From the NCBI RefSeq assembly GCF_002288925.2, contig NW_022098067.1, positions 4,411,352-4,475,351 on the forward strand: 64,000 bases of DNA, given 5' to 3'. Below the pieces are notes generated by a model. It worked only from the letters and a program-made list of their open reading frames with translations. It made no database searches and had not been told where the DNA came from. Positions 12,059 to 24,115 of the stretch are shown piece by piece (positions within the stretch are counted from its first letter, which is position 1; the number at the start of each line of letters is the position of its first letter). The position numbers and the translations under genes were made by a program. This DNA is from Delphinapterus leucas (lineage: Eukaryota > Chordata > Mammalia > Artiodactyla > Monodontidae).

Positions 12059-12261
12059 TTTGTTTGTTTGCGGTACGCGGGCCTCTCACCGTCGTGGCCT
12101 CTCCCGTCGCAGAGCACAGGCTCCAGACGCGCAGGCCCAGCGGCCATGGCTCACGGGCCCAGCCAATCCACGGCACGTGGGATCCTCCCGGGCCGGCGCA
12201 CGAACCCGCGTCCCCTACATCGGCAGGTGGACTCTCAACCACTGCGCCACCAGGGAAGCCC
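12059..12261 (-). mobile_element. CHR-type tRNA-derived SINE (minus strand)
   Basis: The complement starts gggcttccctggtggcgcag, the tRNA-Glu-derived head with an A-box-like tggcgcagtgg, and continues through the GC-rich body ending ggcccgcgtaccg. The T-rich (gttt)n at the left is the tail. A short target duplication, tggatttg, is seen at 12051-12058 and 12262-12269. This SINE superfamily is confined to cetaceans, hippos and ruminants, so it is strong taxonomic evidence. The internal promoter is degenerate and it is not a tRNA gene. Confidence 0.92.
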
Positions 12262-12499
12262 TGGATTTGGTTTTTAAGGAAAGTGGACTGAAGCAGAAAA
12301 GGAGTGGTTTTATTTTATTATTATATTAATTTTCTTCCATTATATTATACAGTTGGCATTTGAACTGTCTGAATTTCACTTACATTATGATTAATGATAT
12401 TTAGAATAATATTATTCTTGGAATAATCTTGAAAAAATGTTATACAAGCAGAGCCTCTGAACAGAAGCAGTTTGTTATTGCTGTTTATAGAGGGTTATA

Positions 12500-13060
12500 T
12501 CTTTATCAGTCACTTATCGATCAGAGAAACAGAACTATTAAAAGACATATAGACATAGGTTTCTTTACAGGGATTTGACCTTATGCCATTGTAGAAGCTG
12601 GTTAAGCAATCTTTTTAAGGCTGTTGTGGTTGCATCTGAATTTGGAGCTTTAAGTCCAGAGGGCAGGCTCTTGGGAAGGAAAAATGAATATAAAGCGGGG
12701 GAGACTAAGAACAAGAACAAGCTAGAACCCACAGGGATGAGCTGGAATTCTCGAGGATGGACAAATATACATGTCAGTTTATGTTGCCTCTGACCTTGGT
12801 GGTGTGGGTATTCTGTAGATTAGGCTAGGAGCTAAATACACACATCTGGTCTAGAAGTCATAGAAGCTGAAGGAGGATGGTGGGAAAGGTGGGGCAGCTG
12901 CAGACTCAGATGCTGCCTTATATAAGGAGGTGAACCAGTAGTTAAGTGACAATGTATGCAAGCTATAAAATGGCTGCTGCTTTATTTCTACTCTTCAGGT
13001 CTTCTATAAAAATCTCTTGTTACCCATCATAACCAGACACTGAAAAGGGAATTCTGGTAA
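12500..13060 (-). mobile_element. LTR-like remnant, probably of an ERVL-type element
   Basis: The left edge (atcagagaaacagaact followed by rttt-rich sequence) resembles the inverted end of ERVL-class LTRs. It lies directly left of the ERVL-like internal region in the order expected for a minus-strand provirus. Strongly decayed; the family and exact ends are uncertain. Confidence 0.35.
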
Positions 13061-14428
13061 GTGTATGTCAGACTAGTCAAATTGACCCAGTGACCACAAC
13101 CATGTTACCTTGGCTCCTCTCTTTAAACTATATTTAATCTCCAAATAAAGAAAACAAAATCGTGCTTCTGTCCAACATGATAGAACTGTCCTACATACAA
13201 CCAAAAACAGGCTGTGTCCCCAGAATAGAGTACAAAGCTACTATTATGTTAGATGGTAAGGGGATGAGAAAGGGGAAGAAAAGAAAGAAGTTTTGTTAAT
13301 ATTTAGGTGTATATTCACACATATAAATTCATATCAAAATATTGAAAGGATACCATAATATTACAATATTAATTTCTGAAACTGGTTATGGAGTTTCATC
13401 TAGTATTTATACCTGCTTTCCTCTACTACCCATTCTGTATTCCTTTTGTCCTCAGCAACATCTTAGCTGGTCATGGCCCCTTGCCTTGTGGGGTGATCCA
13501 GTCCTTCATTCAGAAGGTCTGGGCCATTTATTAGCTGTCCTGCCTTAACTGAGTTGTATTTTATCATTGACTTTAATCATAGGCCATGAGAATACCGAGA
13601 GGTGCCCTAAAAGGTAACCTATATTCAAGATATACTTCCTCTTACCTCCATTATGTAGTACCAGCCCAATTTTCCCTTTATAGTCAGAATCAATCACTCT
13701 AGAAAGTACAGTAACTCCCCTCTTTGCCTTTTGATTCAGTGGAATGAGGAGCCAGAGTGGCCAGGTGGCTGTCAGAACTTCAAGTTCAATTAATCATTGT
13801 GTCCCTTGATAGATGTATTCCTCTCTTTAGAACTAAGACCTCTAGACTAGTAGAGCCTAAGATCACCGAGTTGGGAAGCAGAAATTTTGCTAGTGTATCA
13901 AAAGGGGCAGTAGTGAGATAGGTCACTCCTGTTTTTTCCCCCCTAGATTCCCATACCTATGAATTCTGGCTGTGGGAAAGATAGCAACATCGTTTGGGTG
14001 CTGATTTAGAGCACTTACTTCATTCTGGGAGACATACCCTTAGTTTACAAGACATCACCTATCCAGCGCTTGTAATTAAATCTTAAAAAGGCCAGTTCAC
14101 TGTTCTATCCAGCCAGCTACTTCAGATGGTGGGGAACATGGTGAATTAGTGAGCAGTGCTGCTTGGTAGTCATCATTGTTGCATGGTGACTGCAATGGGC
14201 ATAGACACATTTCATCTGCTGTGAAATTATTTCCTTGGTCAGAAGCATACATGTGATACCACAATGATACAAGTCCAGAGATGGTAGTTTTGGCAGAATC
14301 ACTGTATGCATTGAAGGCAAGTCAATATCCAGAGTAAGTGTCTATTCCAGTAAGAACAAAGTGCTGCTCCTTCCATGATGGAAGCAGTCCAATGTACCCA
14401 ACTTGCCACCAGTTAGCTGCCTGATCCC

Positions 14429-14512
14429 CCAAAGGAGTGGTACTCGTATCAGACGCTCAGTGTTGATCTCCCAAAGGAGTGGTGCTCGTATCAGAGGCTC
14501 AGCGTTGATCTC
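14429..14512. repeat. Tandem duplication of about 42 bp inside the ERV remnant
   Basis: Two copies of a unit beginning ccaaaggagtggt occupy 14429-14469 and 14471-14511, with about three differences. Confidence 0.8.
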
Positions 14513-14640
14513 TGTTGGCAGATTGGGTATTCAGCAGTGGCTATAGCCAGATCAGCTTTGATGTTGCTGAGCCCTTGAATAGTTTCCATACCTGCATGGC
14601 CACTTTGTTCACAAGCTCATTGGAACAATGGTAGGAGTGG

Positions 14641-14676
14641 CTAGTGACATAAATATCACTAGTGACATAAATATCT
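14641..14676. repeat. 18-bp tandem duplication
   Basis: ctagtgacataaatatc(a/t) occurs at 14641-14658 and 14659-14676. Confidence 0.8.
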
Positions 14677-15039
14677 GTATCTATTTGGAGAGGTCTGTCC
14701 ATATACCTCTTCCCCAGACTTCCTTGTTGGTAATCTCTACTTGTGTTCTATCCAGGTTCCTGGCCATCCAGCCAAACCATTTGCCATAGTACATGAATCA
14801 GTGTAGACCTGTATCTATGGCCATCTTTCTTTCCAGACAAAGTGAACTCACTGCGCAAAGTTCTTCTTACTGAGATAATTTCCCTTTATGGCCGTTCCAG
14901 AGTGGGACTGTAGTGCTGTAGCTGTCCACTTTGGGTGGTGCCTGTGTATCATGCAGAACCATGTATTTATTTTCTTAAATGTTGATATAGATGAACCTAT
15001 ATTTAAATTTTTATAGCTTTTTTTTTTTGAGATTCAGGA

Positions 15040-15665
15040 TCTGATCAGTGTTTGTGCATTGTGTTTATTATATCGCCCCAATGTGAGAGTCCCTAAGACC
15101 ATCCTCACTTCTGACACCAGCTTCAAGTTCAGGGATCCCCAAGCCCACCTTCAGCTTTGATACTTTACTACAAGGACTCACAGAATTCCCTAAAAGCTGT
15201 TAAATATACAGTTAAGGTTTATTACAGTGAAAGAATACAGATGGAAAATTAGTCAAGGGAAGCAGCTCATGGAGCTGAATCCAGCAGAATTTCAAGCATG
15301 AATCTTCCATTTGTCCCCTTTCCCAGTGAGTCATGGACAGCACTAACTTCTCCCAGCAATAATGTGTGAAATACACAGGGTATTGCCAACTAGGGAAGCT
15401 CCCCCAAGCATTGGTGTGCAGTTTTTGTTAGGATTTGGTCACATAGACATGGTTGATTGCCTGTGAAGATGACAGTTTCCAGCCTCTCCTGAGGTGGAGC
15501 TGATACTGTGTGGCCCAAATTTCCCAGCATAAACCACATTGTTAACATAGATGGCTCGTGTGGCCCAAGACCCTCAGATAAACAAAACCACTCTTTTACG
15601 CAGGACATTGCAAGTCCTTAAAGATTACCTTCCAGGGACAGAAGGCAAAGGCCAGACCTCTATTT
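15040..15665 (-). mobile_element. LTR-like sequence (family not assigned)
   Basis: The sequence looks like an ancient retroviral LTR in minus orientation. Phrases such as actacaaggactcacagaatt and ggtttattacagtgaaaga are familiar from mammalian LTRs, and the latter supplies an AATAAA on the minus strand at 15217-15222. It is next to the ERVL remnant but does not resemble the LTR-like piece at 12500, so it may be a separate insertion. No coding potential. Confidence 0.45.
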
Positions 15666-15675
15666 GGGTACAGTT

Positions 15676-17285
15676 AATTTTTTAAAACACAGGTTTATTG
15701 AGATATGATTCACGTGCCATACAAATTCACCCTTTTAAAGTGTAAAATTCAATGGTTTTTAGTATCTTCATGAATATATGTAACTATCACTACAGTCAAT
15801 TTTACAACATTTTTATCACCTCAAGAATAAACCCTGTAACCTTTAGCTGTCACCCCCTAACCCTCTTAGTCCTCCTCCATCTCCAGCCTTAAGCAGCCTT
15901 GAGTTTGTTTTCTGTCTGTATAGATTTTGCTGATCTGGACATTTCATGTATATGATAGTGATTTTTTGTGACTGACTTCTTTCACTTAGCATGTTTTCAG
16001 AGTGTTGTAGGGGGTATCAGTACTTCATTTGTTTTTTATAGCCAAATATACTCACTCTGTTGTACATATTTTATATGTTTTGTTGATCTGTTCATCAATT
16101 GATGGGCATTTAGATTGTGTACAAGTTTTGACTTTTATGAATAATGCTGCTGTAAAGATTCATATACAAGTTTTTGTTAGGCATATGTTTTCATTTCTCC
16201 TGGGTATATACCTGGAAGTGGAATTGTTAGGTCATATGGTAGCCCATATGTTTAATTATTTATTAATTAATCTATATTGAATTGTTTGAGGAACTACTAG
16301 ACTGTTTTCCAAAGCAGCACCATGACTTTGCACTCCCACCAGCGGTGTTTGAGGGTATCAATTTCTCCATATCCTTGACCAACACTTGTTATTATCTGAC
16401 TATTTGATTCTCGTGAGCATGAGGTCATAACTTCATTGTAAGTTTCATTTACATTTCCCTGTGTTTATTGGCCATTTGTATATCTTCCTTGGAGGAATGT
16501 CTGTTTAGATCCTTTGCCCATTATAAAATCAGGTTGCTTGGTTTTTGTTGTTGTTGAATTGTAGGAGTTCTTTATGTATTCTGGTTGTAAGTCCCTTATC
16601 AAATAAGTGATTTACAAATATTTTCTCCCATTCTGTGGGCTGCCTTATCACTCTGTTGAGAGTGTCCTTTGATGCACAAACGTTTTAAGTTTGATGAAAT
16701 CCAACTTACCTATTTTTTCTTTATTGCTTGTGCTTTTGTTGTCATAGCCAAGCAATCATTGCCAAATTCAATGTCATGAAGCTTTTCCCCTATGATTTCT
16801 TCTCAGAGTTTTAAAGTTTTAGCTTTTAAGTTAGGTCTGTGATGCATTTTGAGTTAATTTTTTTATATGGTGTGAGGTGAGGGTCCAACTTCATCTTTTT
16901 TTGCATGTGAATATCCAGTTTTCCACACTGTTTGTTTAAAAGACTGTCATTTCCCTATTCAGTGGTCTTGGCACCCTTACTGAAAATCATTTGACCATAT
17001 ATGAGTTTGTTTATTTCTGGGATCTCCATTCTATTCCATTGGTCTATATATCTTTCTTTATGCCAGTATCACATTATTTTGATTATTGTAGCTTTGTAGT
17101 ACGTTTTAAAATCAGGACGTGTGAGACCTCCAACTTTGTTCTTTTTAAAGATTGTTTATTTGTAGTCCCTTGAGATTCCATATGAATTTTAAGATGGATT
17201 TTTCTATTTCTGCAAAAAACATCATTGAGATTTTGATAGATGTGGCATGCATTGTAGATCACTTTGGGTAGTATTGACATCTACT
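15676..17285 (-). mobile_element. Old L1 fragment, 3'UTR and ORF2 C-terminus
   Basis: It begins with the antisense of an old L1 3' end (gtttattgagatatgattcac). It then follows the ORF2 C-terminal region antisense (cactcccaccagcggtg near 16332, tatggtgtgaggtgagggtcc near 16865), stopping near 17285. It is much more diverged than the young L1s. It may belong to the same insertion as 18655-19470. Confidence 0.8.
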
Positions 17286-17289
17286 CCCC

Positions 17290-18150
17290 TTTCTTTTATC
17301 TTATTCATTTTAATGTTATAACTATTTTATCACATTTTCTTATTTATTTAGAAAAGAGATTCTCAAAGTTCTAAAATTTATGATATACTATCTTGATCTT
17401 GTACCATCTCATCAGTTTTCTTTAGGACTCTATCTAAATGAAAAAGAGGCATATTTTCATGCCCCTCTTGTTTTCTTCACCTCCTTTCCTCCAGCAAATA
17501 CTTTCACTTTTCCCCTTCTTGGTCTTATATTCTCCACTATCTCTGTTCATTAAAAATTTTTGGTTGGGGGTAAGGTCATAGATGTGTACGTGACTGATAA
17601 AGGTAAAAACATTTTGTGTCAAACCCCAAAGAGAAGATAATGGGAAAATGCAAATAATTAGAGGATGTAGGAGGAGGGAATTATTGTTCTGGGATAGATG
17701 AGTATCATATTTCAGTTGTGTTGAAGAATCATTCAGACTTAATTTGGAAGACTGTCCCCTATTTAAGTCAAAAACTATGAATAGATCAGAGAAGTTCAGC
17801 AGCATTCATGGAACATAGATTTAAAAAATAGAAATACTGTCTTCTGTTTTCAACTGATTTTATTTGAATTGAATATATTCCCTGACAAGTTATGAACTGT
17901 TTTTTAATAACAATATTTTTAACAATATATCATATGAAAGTAAAGTTACATGTAGAAGTACATATTCTGCTCACTAATGTATTTTAGAAAAGATAAATAC
18001 CCATCAGATATCTGTATTCTCTTTTAATATGTACCTTAACTTGATTGGGTATGTTTATTCTGGATGAAATTTAAGGTTTCTTCTAATTCTTTATTCTGCT
18101 TCATAGACTATATTCACAGTATTCCCTTTCTATGTTTTAAAGATGGGTTT
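17290..18150. other. Intron sequence, nothing recognised
   Basis: AT-rich. A reverse-strand open frame around 17434-17805 has no recognisable domain and looks like chance. Confidence 0.5.
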
Positions 18151-18390
18151 CTTAAGTGAGAGAGGCTCACTATATGCCGGGCACTCTCAGTTTTACAATC
18201 AAACTTGATTCCTGGCTCTGTCTCTTAATAATTATGTGATTTTGATTAAGTTATTTAGTCTCTCTTAGCCTCAGTTTTTTAATATCAAGTGAGAATGACA
18301 ATTCCTATGTTGTAGAGGTATTTGGCTGAGAGGATACTTAAAGTTTCTGTTAATATCTAGCATATAGTTAGTCACTATTTTCATGAAAAT
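18150..18390 (+). repeat. MIR SINE
   Basis: The MIR core is recognisable: ttgattcctggctctgtctc, then attatgtgattttgattaag, and tctcttagcctcagttttt. These correspond to the tRNA-derived and central domains of MIR in plus orientation. Ancient and diverged. Confidence 0.7.
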
Positions 18391-18654
18391 TTTAGTGACC
18401 AGTTTGGACATTTTTCAAAATTTGATATATTATGGTTGAGATAAAGGTCTGAAGTTAAAATAATAATTTGTAAGTCAGGAGACTACATATAAATAGACAA
18501 ACCTGAAGAATAGAGAGATAATCAAGGATTAATAAAGAGAAAAAGTAGAAGATAAAAATTAATTCCTGAAGCTAATGTGCTCTGAGAAATACCTTACTGA
18601 TAATAATCTTTTTACCTGATTCTATCAATAATGACATTTTAGAAATTTTCTTCT

Positions 18655-19470
18655 GTTTGCATTTAGTTTTACTTCTCCTCTTTTTCTAGTTTTTTAAGTT
18701 GGAAGATGACATCATTGATTTAAGGCCTCTCTTGTTTTCTAATATAAGTGGTTAGTTCTGTAATTGTCCTTCTAGGTACTGCGTTCACAGTACACCACAA
18801 ATTCTCACATGTCCTGTTTTTGTTTTATTATAGTTCAAAAAACTTTCTAATTTTATTTTTTATTTTTTTGATGATCCGTGGGTTATTTGGAAGTACACTA
18901 TTTAATTTTCGCATACTTGACTATTTTCCATATATCTTTCTGTTGGGATTTCTAGTCTAATTCCATTGTTTTCAGTGCACATACTCTATGTTACTTGAAT
19001 CCTTTTAAATTTATTGAGAGTTTGTTTTAAGTCTGAGAATGCCATCTGTCTTGGTAAATGTTCTCTGTGCACTTGAGAAGAATGTTTATTCTGCTGATAC
19101 AATTTCTGTTGGATACAGTTTCTGTCAGTGTTGGTTATGTCAGATTGGTTGATAGTTTGTTCAAGTCTTCTATTGCCTATTGATTTTCTATTTGTTTTAT
19201 CAATTGTAGAGAGAGTGGCATTTAAATTTCTGACTACAGTTGTGGGTTTGTCTATTTCTCCTACAGTTCTGTCAAGTTTTTGCTTCATATATTTTGAAAC
19301 TTATTAGGTGCATAAACTTTAGGATTGTTTTGTCCTCCTGATGCTGTAAGTCTTTTATTATTATGAAATGACCTTCTTTATCCTTCATAATATTCTTTGC
19401 TTTGAAATCTACTTTCTCTGACAGGAGTACAGGCACTCTGGCTTTCTTCATATCTATTTAAGTATCTGGT
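18655..19470 (-). mobile_element. Old L1 fragment, ORF2 endonuclease region
   Basis: The antisense matches the endonuclease part of L1 ORF2 (compare 6900-7600). It includes gtgcacttgagaagaatgt near 19068, atttctgactacagttgt near 19226 and ctttctctgacaggagtac near 19410. Orientation and divergence agree with 15676-17285, so both could be parts of one old element. Confidence 0.75.
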
Positions 19471-19539
19471 AAGATCAAAACAGTCATTTTCTTTTTGGTA
19501 TTTAGTAGACTAAGTAGAACTTAGTCTAATGGAAGAAAA

Positions 19540-20200
19540 ACATAAGTTAATGAGCTGTTTTGATACAGTGTGGTCCTCATGAAACTGATGTGAGTATAGT
19601 ACTGAAGGAGCTTGGACGATCTAGAAAAGTTCTTTCATGCAGGTGACAACTAAATCTAAACCTCAGATTAAAAAATGAGTAGGGGTAGGAATGGCAAAAT
19701 TGAGGGCAGAACTGCTCAGAGAGCAATATGTGCAAAGCCTGAAGGTAACAGTACTTTTGGGGACTAAAGTAGGGTGGCAAAGTGTAGAGTTTGAGTAGGG
19801 ATGTGATCACATGTGACCGAGGTGACTCACATTTATGAGTCCTTATTGTGTGCCAGGCATGTGTTGTAAGGATGAAGAAAGATAACCCTATTAGATGGAT
19901 AATATTGTTATAGCCATTGTAAAATGAGGAAATAAAACATAAAGCGCAGAGAGATTAAATAACTGCCCAAGATTATACAGACAGGAGATAGAAATTTACC
20001 ATGGTCATTCTGACTATAGAGCCCAAGCTCTTAACCATTATACCGCTCTGTGTCTATGACTTAGTAGGCCAAACAACAGTTTGAACTTGATCCTGTTCAC
20101 AATGTAGAGCTCTTTGAGGATTTTAAGTAGGGACATAAATAAAATAAGTAAATAAAATTTTTGTTTTAAAAACATCACCCTGGCTACAGTTTATGTTGGG
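19540..20200 (+). repeat. Ancient interspersed repeat (unnamed), interrupted by a MIR
   Basis: Segments 19600-19760 (with gtgcaaagcctgaagg) and 20065-20190 (with ttgaggattttaagtaggga and catcaccctggctac) match a common mammalian repeat of which another partial copy lies at 24640-25045. A MIR sits between the halves. I cannot name the family. Confidence 0.4.
19830..20060 (-). repeat. MIR SINE
   Basis: It reads as the MIR complement: gtgtgccaggcatgtg, then aaaatgaggaaataaaacat, and tagagcccaagctcttaacc. Confidence 0.75.
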
Positions 20201-20344
20201 GGAGGTATAGAGAAGGTGCCTTGAGATACAATTGAAAAATGTTTTATGTTCTATGTGGAGTGTATGCTAATTTTATTTTTTTAATTTTTTTTCATAGATG
20301 AGGTTCTGGGATTTATTTTTTTAATAAAAATAAACTTTTAATTC

Positions 20345-20630
20345 CTAATTTAAATAAATTAGGAGTTTGGGTTTAACAGATACACACTACTATATACAAA
20401 ACAGACAAACAAGGACCTACTGATAAGCACAGGGAACTACACTCAGCATCCTGCAATAACCTATAATGGAAAAGAATCTGAAAAAACACACACACACATA
20501 TACATACACATACATATACATATTTATTTACACATATATATAACTGAATCACCCTGCTGCACACCCAAAACCAACACAACATTGCAAACCAACCACACCT
20601 CAATAAGATAAATAAATAAATAAACTTTTA
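20345..20630 (+). mobile_element. L1 3' end fragment (plus strand)
   Basis: The sequence follows the L1 3'UTR: taaattaggagtttgggttt, tactgataagcacagggaac, aacctataatggaaaagaat. It ends in acctcaataagataaataaa, a decayed polyadenylation region. A CA/TA-rich microsatellite (20487-20540) lies inside. Confidence 0.8.
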
Positions 20631-20699
20631 ACAGAAGTTTTTAGCATTATCACAACACCATTATCACACACACACAAATTAACAGTATTTCTTGATACT

Positions 20700-20860
20700 G
20701 TCAGTGGCTGTTAGCCAAAGACCACCAGGGGCACACAGAGTTAAACAAGTTGGGTTTATTACTTATTGCAGCAAGGCAGAATGCACACCATGTTGAATTG
20801 CTCAGTATTTCAGTAAAAGGGTGTTAGAAAAGACTTATTAAAGAATTTGGTTTTGTACAC
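20700..20860 (-). repeat. Possible LTR fragment
   Basis: The stretch aagttgggtttattacttat followed by gcaaggcagaatgcacacc looks like the polyadenylation region of an LTR in minus orientation. This is weak and the family is unknown. Confidence 0.25.
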
Positions 20861-21024
20861 ATGAAACTTATATAGTTTTTTAAATCGTTACCTCAATAAA
20901 AACAAATGAAAAAGAAAATTATTTTTAAAAGAGAAAGGGGAACATGGCTCTCAATGCTCTCAATATACATATTAGCAAATTGGCTTGTAAGTTTAATAGA
21001 GTGTATGCTAATTTTAAAGTGAAG

Positions 21025-21180
21025 GTTGTTCTTAACCTCTCTGTCATTCAAGCTCCTCATCTATTAAATAGAAATGATAATGGTTCCCTCATCATAGGAG
21101 TATAAAACAATCAAATTGCATAGAACTGCACATAGTAAATACTCAGTAAACTTTAGCTATGATGATGATAATAACTTGAT
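21025..21180 (+). repeat. MIR SINE fragment
   Basis: It carries the MIR 3' half: cttaacctctctgtcattca, ctcatctattaaatagaaat, and the tail cacatagtaaatactcagta. It ends about 160 bp before the first CWF19L2 exon. Confidence 0.6.
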
Positions 21181-21337
21181 CCTTGCAGGTCAAGCTTAAA
21201 TTTTAATCATGTTTTCTTTTTTCTTTTAATGTAAGAGTTTTATCACAGGACTTACAAATATGACTTCAGTATGCCACAGTACAATAAACTGAATTAACTA
21301 CTACCTTCTCCCCACTACTATTATTTTGTTTTTTCAG

Positions 21338-21550
21338 TGTATGGGAAAAACAGATGGAGACTATTACACTCTGGATGACATGTTTGTCTCCAGAGCAGCT
21401 GAGAGAGAATGTTTTGGTGAAGAGGAAGAGAATCAGAGGAAAAAAGCTATTGCTGAGCACCGGAGACTTGCTGCACTAATGGAAAACTGTCTGTATTGTT
21501 TTGACAGCTCTCAATTTCCCAAGCACCTTATTGTTGCAATAGGTGTTAAG
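21338..21550 (+). CDS. CWF19L2: CWF19L2 internal coding exon (first of five in window)
   Basis: This exon encodes 71 codons (213 nt, phase 0 at both ends) of CWF19-like protein 2, a nuclear spliceosome-associated protein related to fission yeast Cwf19 and budding yeast Drn1. It is bounded by a polypyrimidine acceptor (ttttttcag, AG at 21336-21337) and the donor AAG|GTAAGA. The translation begins [17 protein letters not shown] strongly charged, probably helical stretch follows (residues 24-43), then [19 protein letters not shown] near the end. The CxxC pair (residues 51 and 54) is a likely metal-ligand pair at the start of the CwfJ_C_1 domain, which has a HIT-like fold. The identification rests on recognising the family sequence and on four more exons downstream continuing the same protein in order. 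An upstream ATG at 21341 is codon 2 of the exon and not a translation start. The preceding intron fills the window back to position 1. Confidence 0.95.
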
Positions 21551-21759
21551 GTAAGAAATATAACGTTTATTGCCCTAAGGAAACGATTCAGTGGTATATG
21601 TAAATTTGCCTATTTCTTCATAAGATTCTAAGAAATCTGTCTTGTCTCATTCTGTTTCAAATATTTTCTTTTCTAAGTTCCCATGATTCTCAGAATCTTT
21701 TTAGAGCGAGTATAAATATCTAAATGATATGAAGCTCCCATTTTGTGTAATTCTTCTCT

Positions 21760-21870
21760 GTAGAGAGGCAGCATTGAGTAGTGCTCAGGCCCTAGACTTT
21801 GGAACCAGACCACCTGGATTCAAATTCTTGCTCTGCCATTTACCATCTATGTGATCTTATTTTCATGATT
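21760..21870 (+). repeat. MIR SINE fragment
   Basis: gcattgagtagtgctcaggc and ttcaaattcttgctctgcca match the 5' half of MIR. The 3' half is missing. Confidence 0.75.
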
Positions 21871-21999
21871 GGCACTTGATTCTCAGTATTAAAATCACTT
21901 CAGAGCTACTTAGTCTAACTTCTGCTTCTTCCTTTACTTTCTCATAGAACCTTTTTGTATCTTTATAGAATATCTCATAATTTGAAGAAGTTTATTGTA

Positions 22000-22215
22000 C
22001 AGTTGTTGCTTGGTATCCACGGGAGATTGGTTCCAGCAGTCTCTCTATACCAAAATCCACAGATGCTCAAGTCCCATAGTCACCCATCTATCTGCAATTC
22101 CACATCTGTGGATTCAGCCAACCCTGGATCATATAGTACCACAGTATTTATTGAAAAAGGTACATGTAGAATTGGACCCACGGAGTTCAAACCCATGTTG
22201 TTCAAGGGTCAACTG
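22000..22215 (-). mobile_element. MER2/Tigger-type DNA transposon remnant with TA duplication
   Basis: The ends are cagttg at 22000 and caactg at 22215, flanked by TA on both sides (21998-21999 and 22216-22217). The body (ggtatccacgggagattggt, then aaatccacagatgctcaagt) and the closing ttcaagggtcaactg are typical of MER2, a non-autonomous Tc1/mariner-like (pogo/Tigger) element. It is non-coding. Orientation is assigned by convention and not certain. Confidence 0.8.
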
Positions 22216-22430
22216 TAGTTTTGTTTTACTTGTTGAGTGTCTCCCCCAGTAGTCTGTAAGTGCTCTGATGGCATAGATAACTTTCACTCATCATTGTATA
22301 CCACACACGTATCCCATTATATACCAAGCATGTATGTTTATAGTCACTTCTTTTGATAAATGTTAATACTCACTTATTTAATAGTCACTAATAATAGTCA
22401 CTTATTTCAGTATTTGGCAGTTTAATTCTT

Positions 22431-24115
22431 TTTTTTTAACATCTTTATTGGAGTATAATTGCTTTACAGTGGTGTGTTAGCTTCTGCTTTATAACAAAGT
22501 GAATCAGTTATACATATACATATGTTCCCATATCTCTTCCCTCTTGCGTCTCCCTCCCTCCCACCCTCCCTATCCCACCCCTCTAGGTGGTCAAAAACCA
22601 CCTAGCTGATCTCCCTGTGCTATGTGGCTGCTTCCCACTAGCTATCTATTTTACGTTTGGTAGTGTATATATGTCAATGCCACTCTCTCACTTTGTCACA
22701 GTTTACCCATCCCCCTCCAACTATCCTCAACTCCATGCTCTAGTAGGTCTGTGTCTTTATTCCTGCCTTACCCTTAGGTTCTTCATGACATTTTTTTTTT
22801 CTCTTAGATTCCACATATATGTGTTAGCATACAGTATTTGTCTTTCTCTTTCTGACTTACTTCACTCTGTATGACAGACTCTAGGTCCATCCCCCTCACT
22901 ACAAATAACTCAATTTTGTTTCTTTTTATGGCTGAGTAATATTCCATTGTATATATGTGCCACATCTTCTTTACCATTCATCTGTTGATGGACACTTAGG
23001 TTGCTTCCATGTCCTGGCTATGGTAAATAGAGCTGCAATGAACATTTTGGTACATGACTCTTTTTGAATTATGGTTTTCTCAGGGTATATGCCCAGTAGT
23101 GGGATTGCTGGGTCGTATGGTAGTTCTGTTTGTAGTTTTTAAGGAATTATTTTTTAAGGAATTATAAAGCAATTATACTGTTCTCCATAGTGGCTGTCTC
23201 AATTTATATTCCCACCAGCAGTGCAAGAGTGTTCCCTTTTCTCCACACCCTCTGCAGCATTTATTGTTTCTAAATTTTTTGATGATGGCCATTCTGACTG
23301 TTGTGAGATGATATCTCACTGTAGTTTTGATTTGCATTTCTCTAATTATTAATGATGTTGAGCATTCTTCCATGTGTTTGTTGTCAATCTGTATATCTTC
23401 TTTGGAGAAATGTCTATTTAGGTCTTCTGCCCATTTTTGGATTGGGTTGTTTGTTTTTTTGTTATTGAGCTGCATGAGCTGCTTGTAAATTTTGGAAATT
23501 AATCCTGTGTCAGTTGCTTCATTTGCAAATATGTTCTCCCATTCTGAGGGTTGTCTTTTGGTCTTGTTTATGGTTTCCTTTGCTGTGCAAGAGCTTTTAA
23601 GTTTCATTTGTTCCATTTGTTTATTTTTGTTTTTATTTCCATTTCTCTAGGAGGTGGGTCAAAAAGGACCTTGCTGTGATTTATGTCATAGAGTGTTCTG
23701 CCTATGTTTTCCTCTAAGAGTTTATCTGGTAGTCTCTGGCCTTACATTTAGGTCTTTAATCCATTTTGAGTTTATTTTTGTGTATGGTGTTAGGGAGTGT
23801 TCTAATTTCATACTTTTACATGTACCTGTCCAGTTTTCCCAGCACCACTTATTGAAGAGGCTGTCTTTTCTCCACTGTATATTCTTGCCTCCTTTATCAA
23901 AAATAAGGTGACCATATTTGCGTGGGTTTATCTCTGGCTTTCTCTCCTGTTCCATTGATCTATATTTCTGTTTTTGTGCCAGTACCATACTGTCTTGATT
24001 ACTGTAGCTTTGTAGTATAGTCTGAAGTCAGGGAGCCTGATTCCTCCAGCTCCATTTTTCATTCTCAAGATTGCTTTGGCTATTCGGGGTCTTTTGTGTT
24101 TCCATACAAATTGTG
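22431..24115 (-). mobile_element. L1, 3' part of a twin-primed (5'-inverted) insertion
   Basis: A T-rich tail at 22431 and the L1 3' end (ttggagtataattgctttac) are followed by antisense 3'UTR and ORF2 C-terminus. One open piece, 23616-23173, carries the cysteine-rich segment [18 protein letters not shown]. The match runs to 24115 and then switches strand. Together with 24116-24606 it forms one insertion. Confidence 0.85.

Larger units (their letters stand above)
13400..14950 (-). mobile_element. Ancient ERVL-type endogenous retrovirus, internal (pol) remnant
   Basis: Read on the minus strand, 14830-14690 gives a decayed match to the RNase H region of class III (ERVL) retroviral pol, including a VWGRG-like stretch. 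The region down to about 13400 appears to continue pol. The frame is broken by many stops and frameshifts, so no protein can be made. Two small tandem duplications lie inside it (14429-14512 and 14641-14676). Family-level assignment is by pattern recognition only. Confidence 0.5.
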
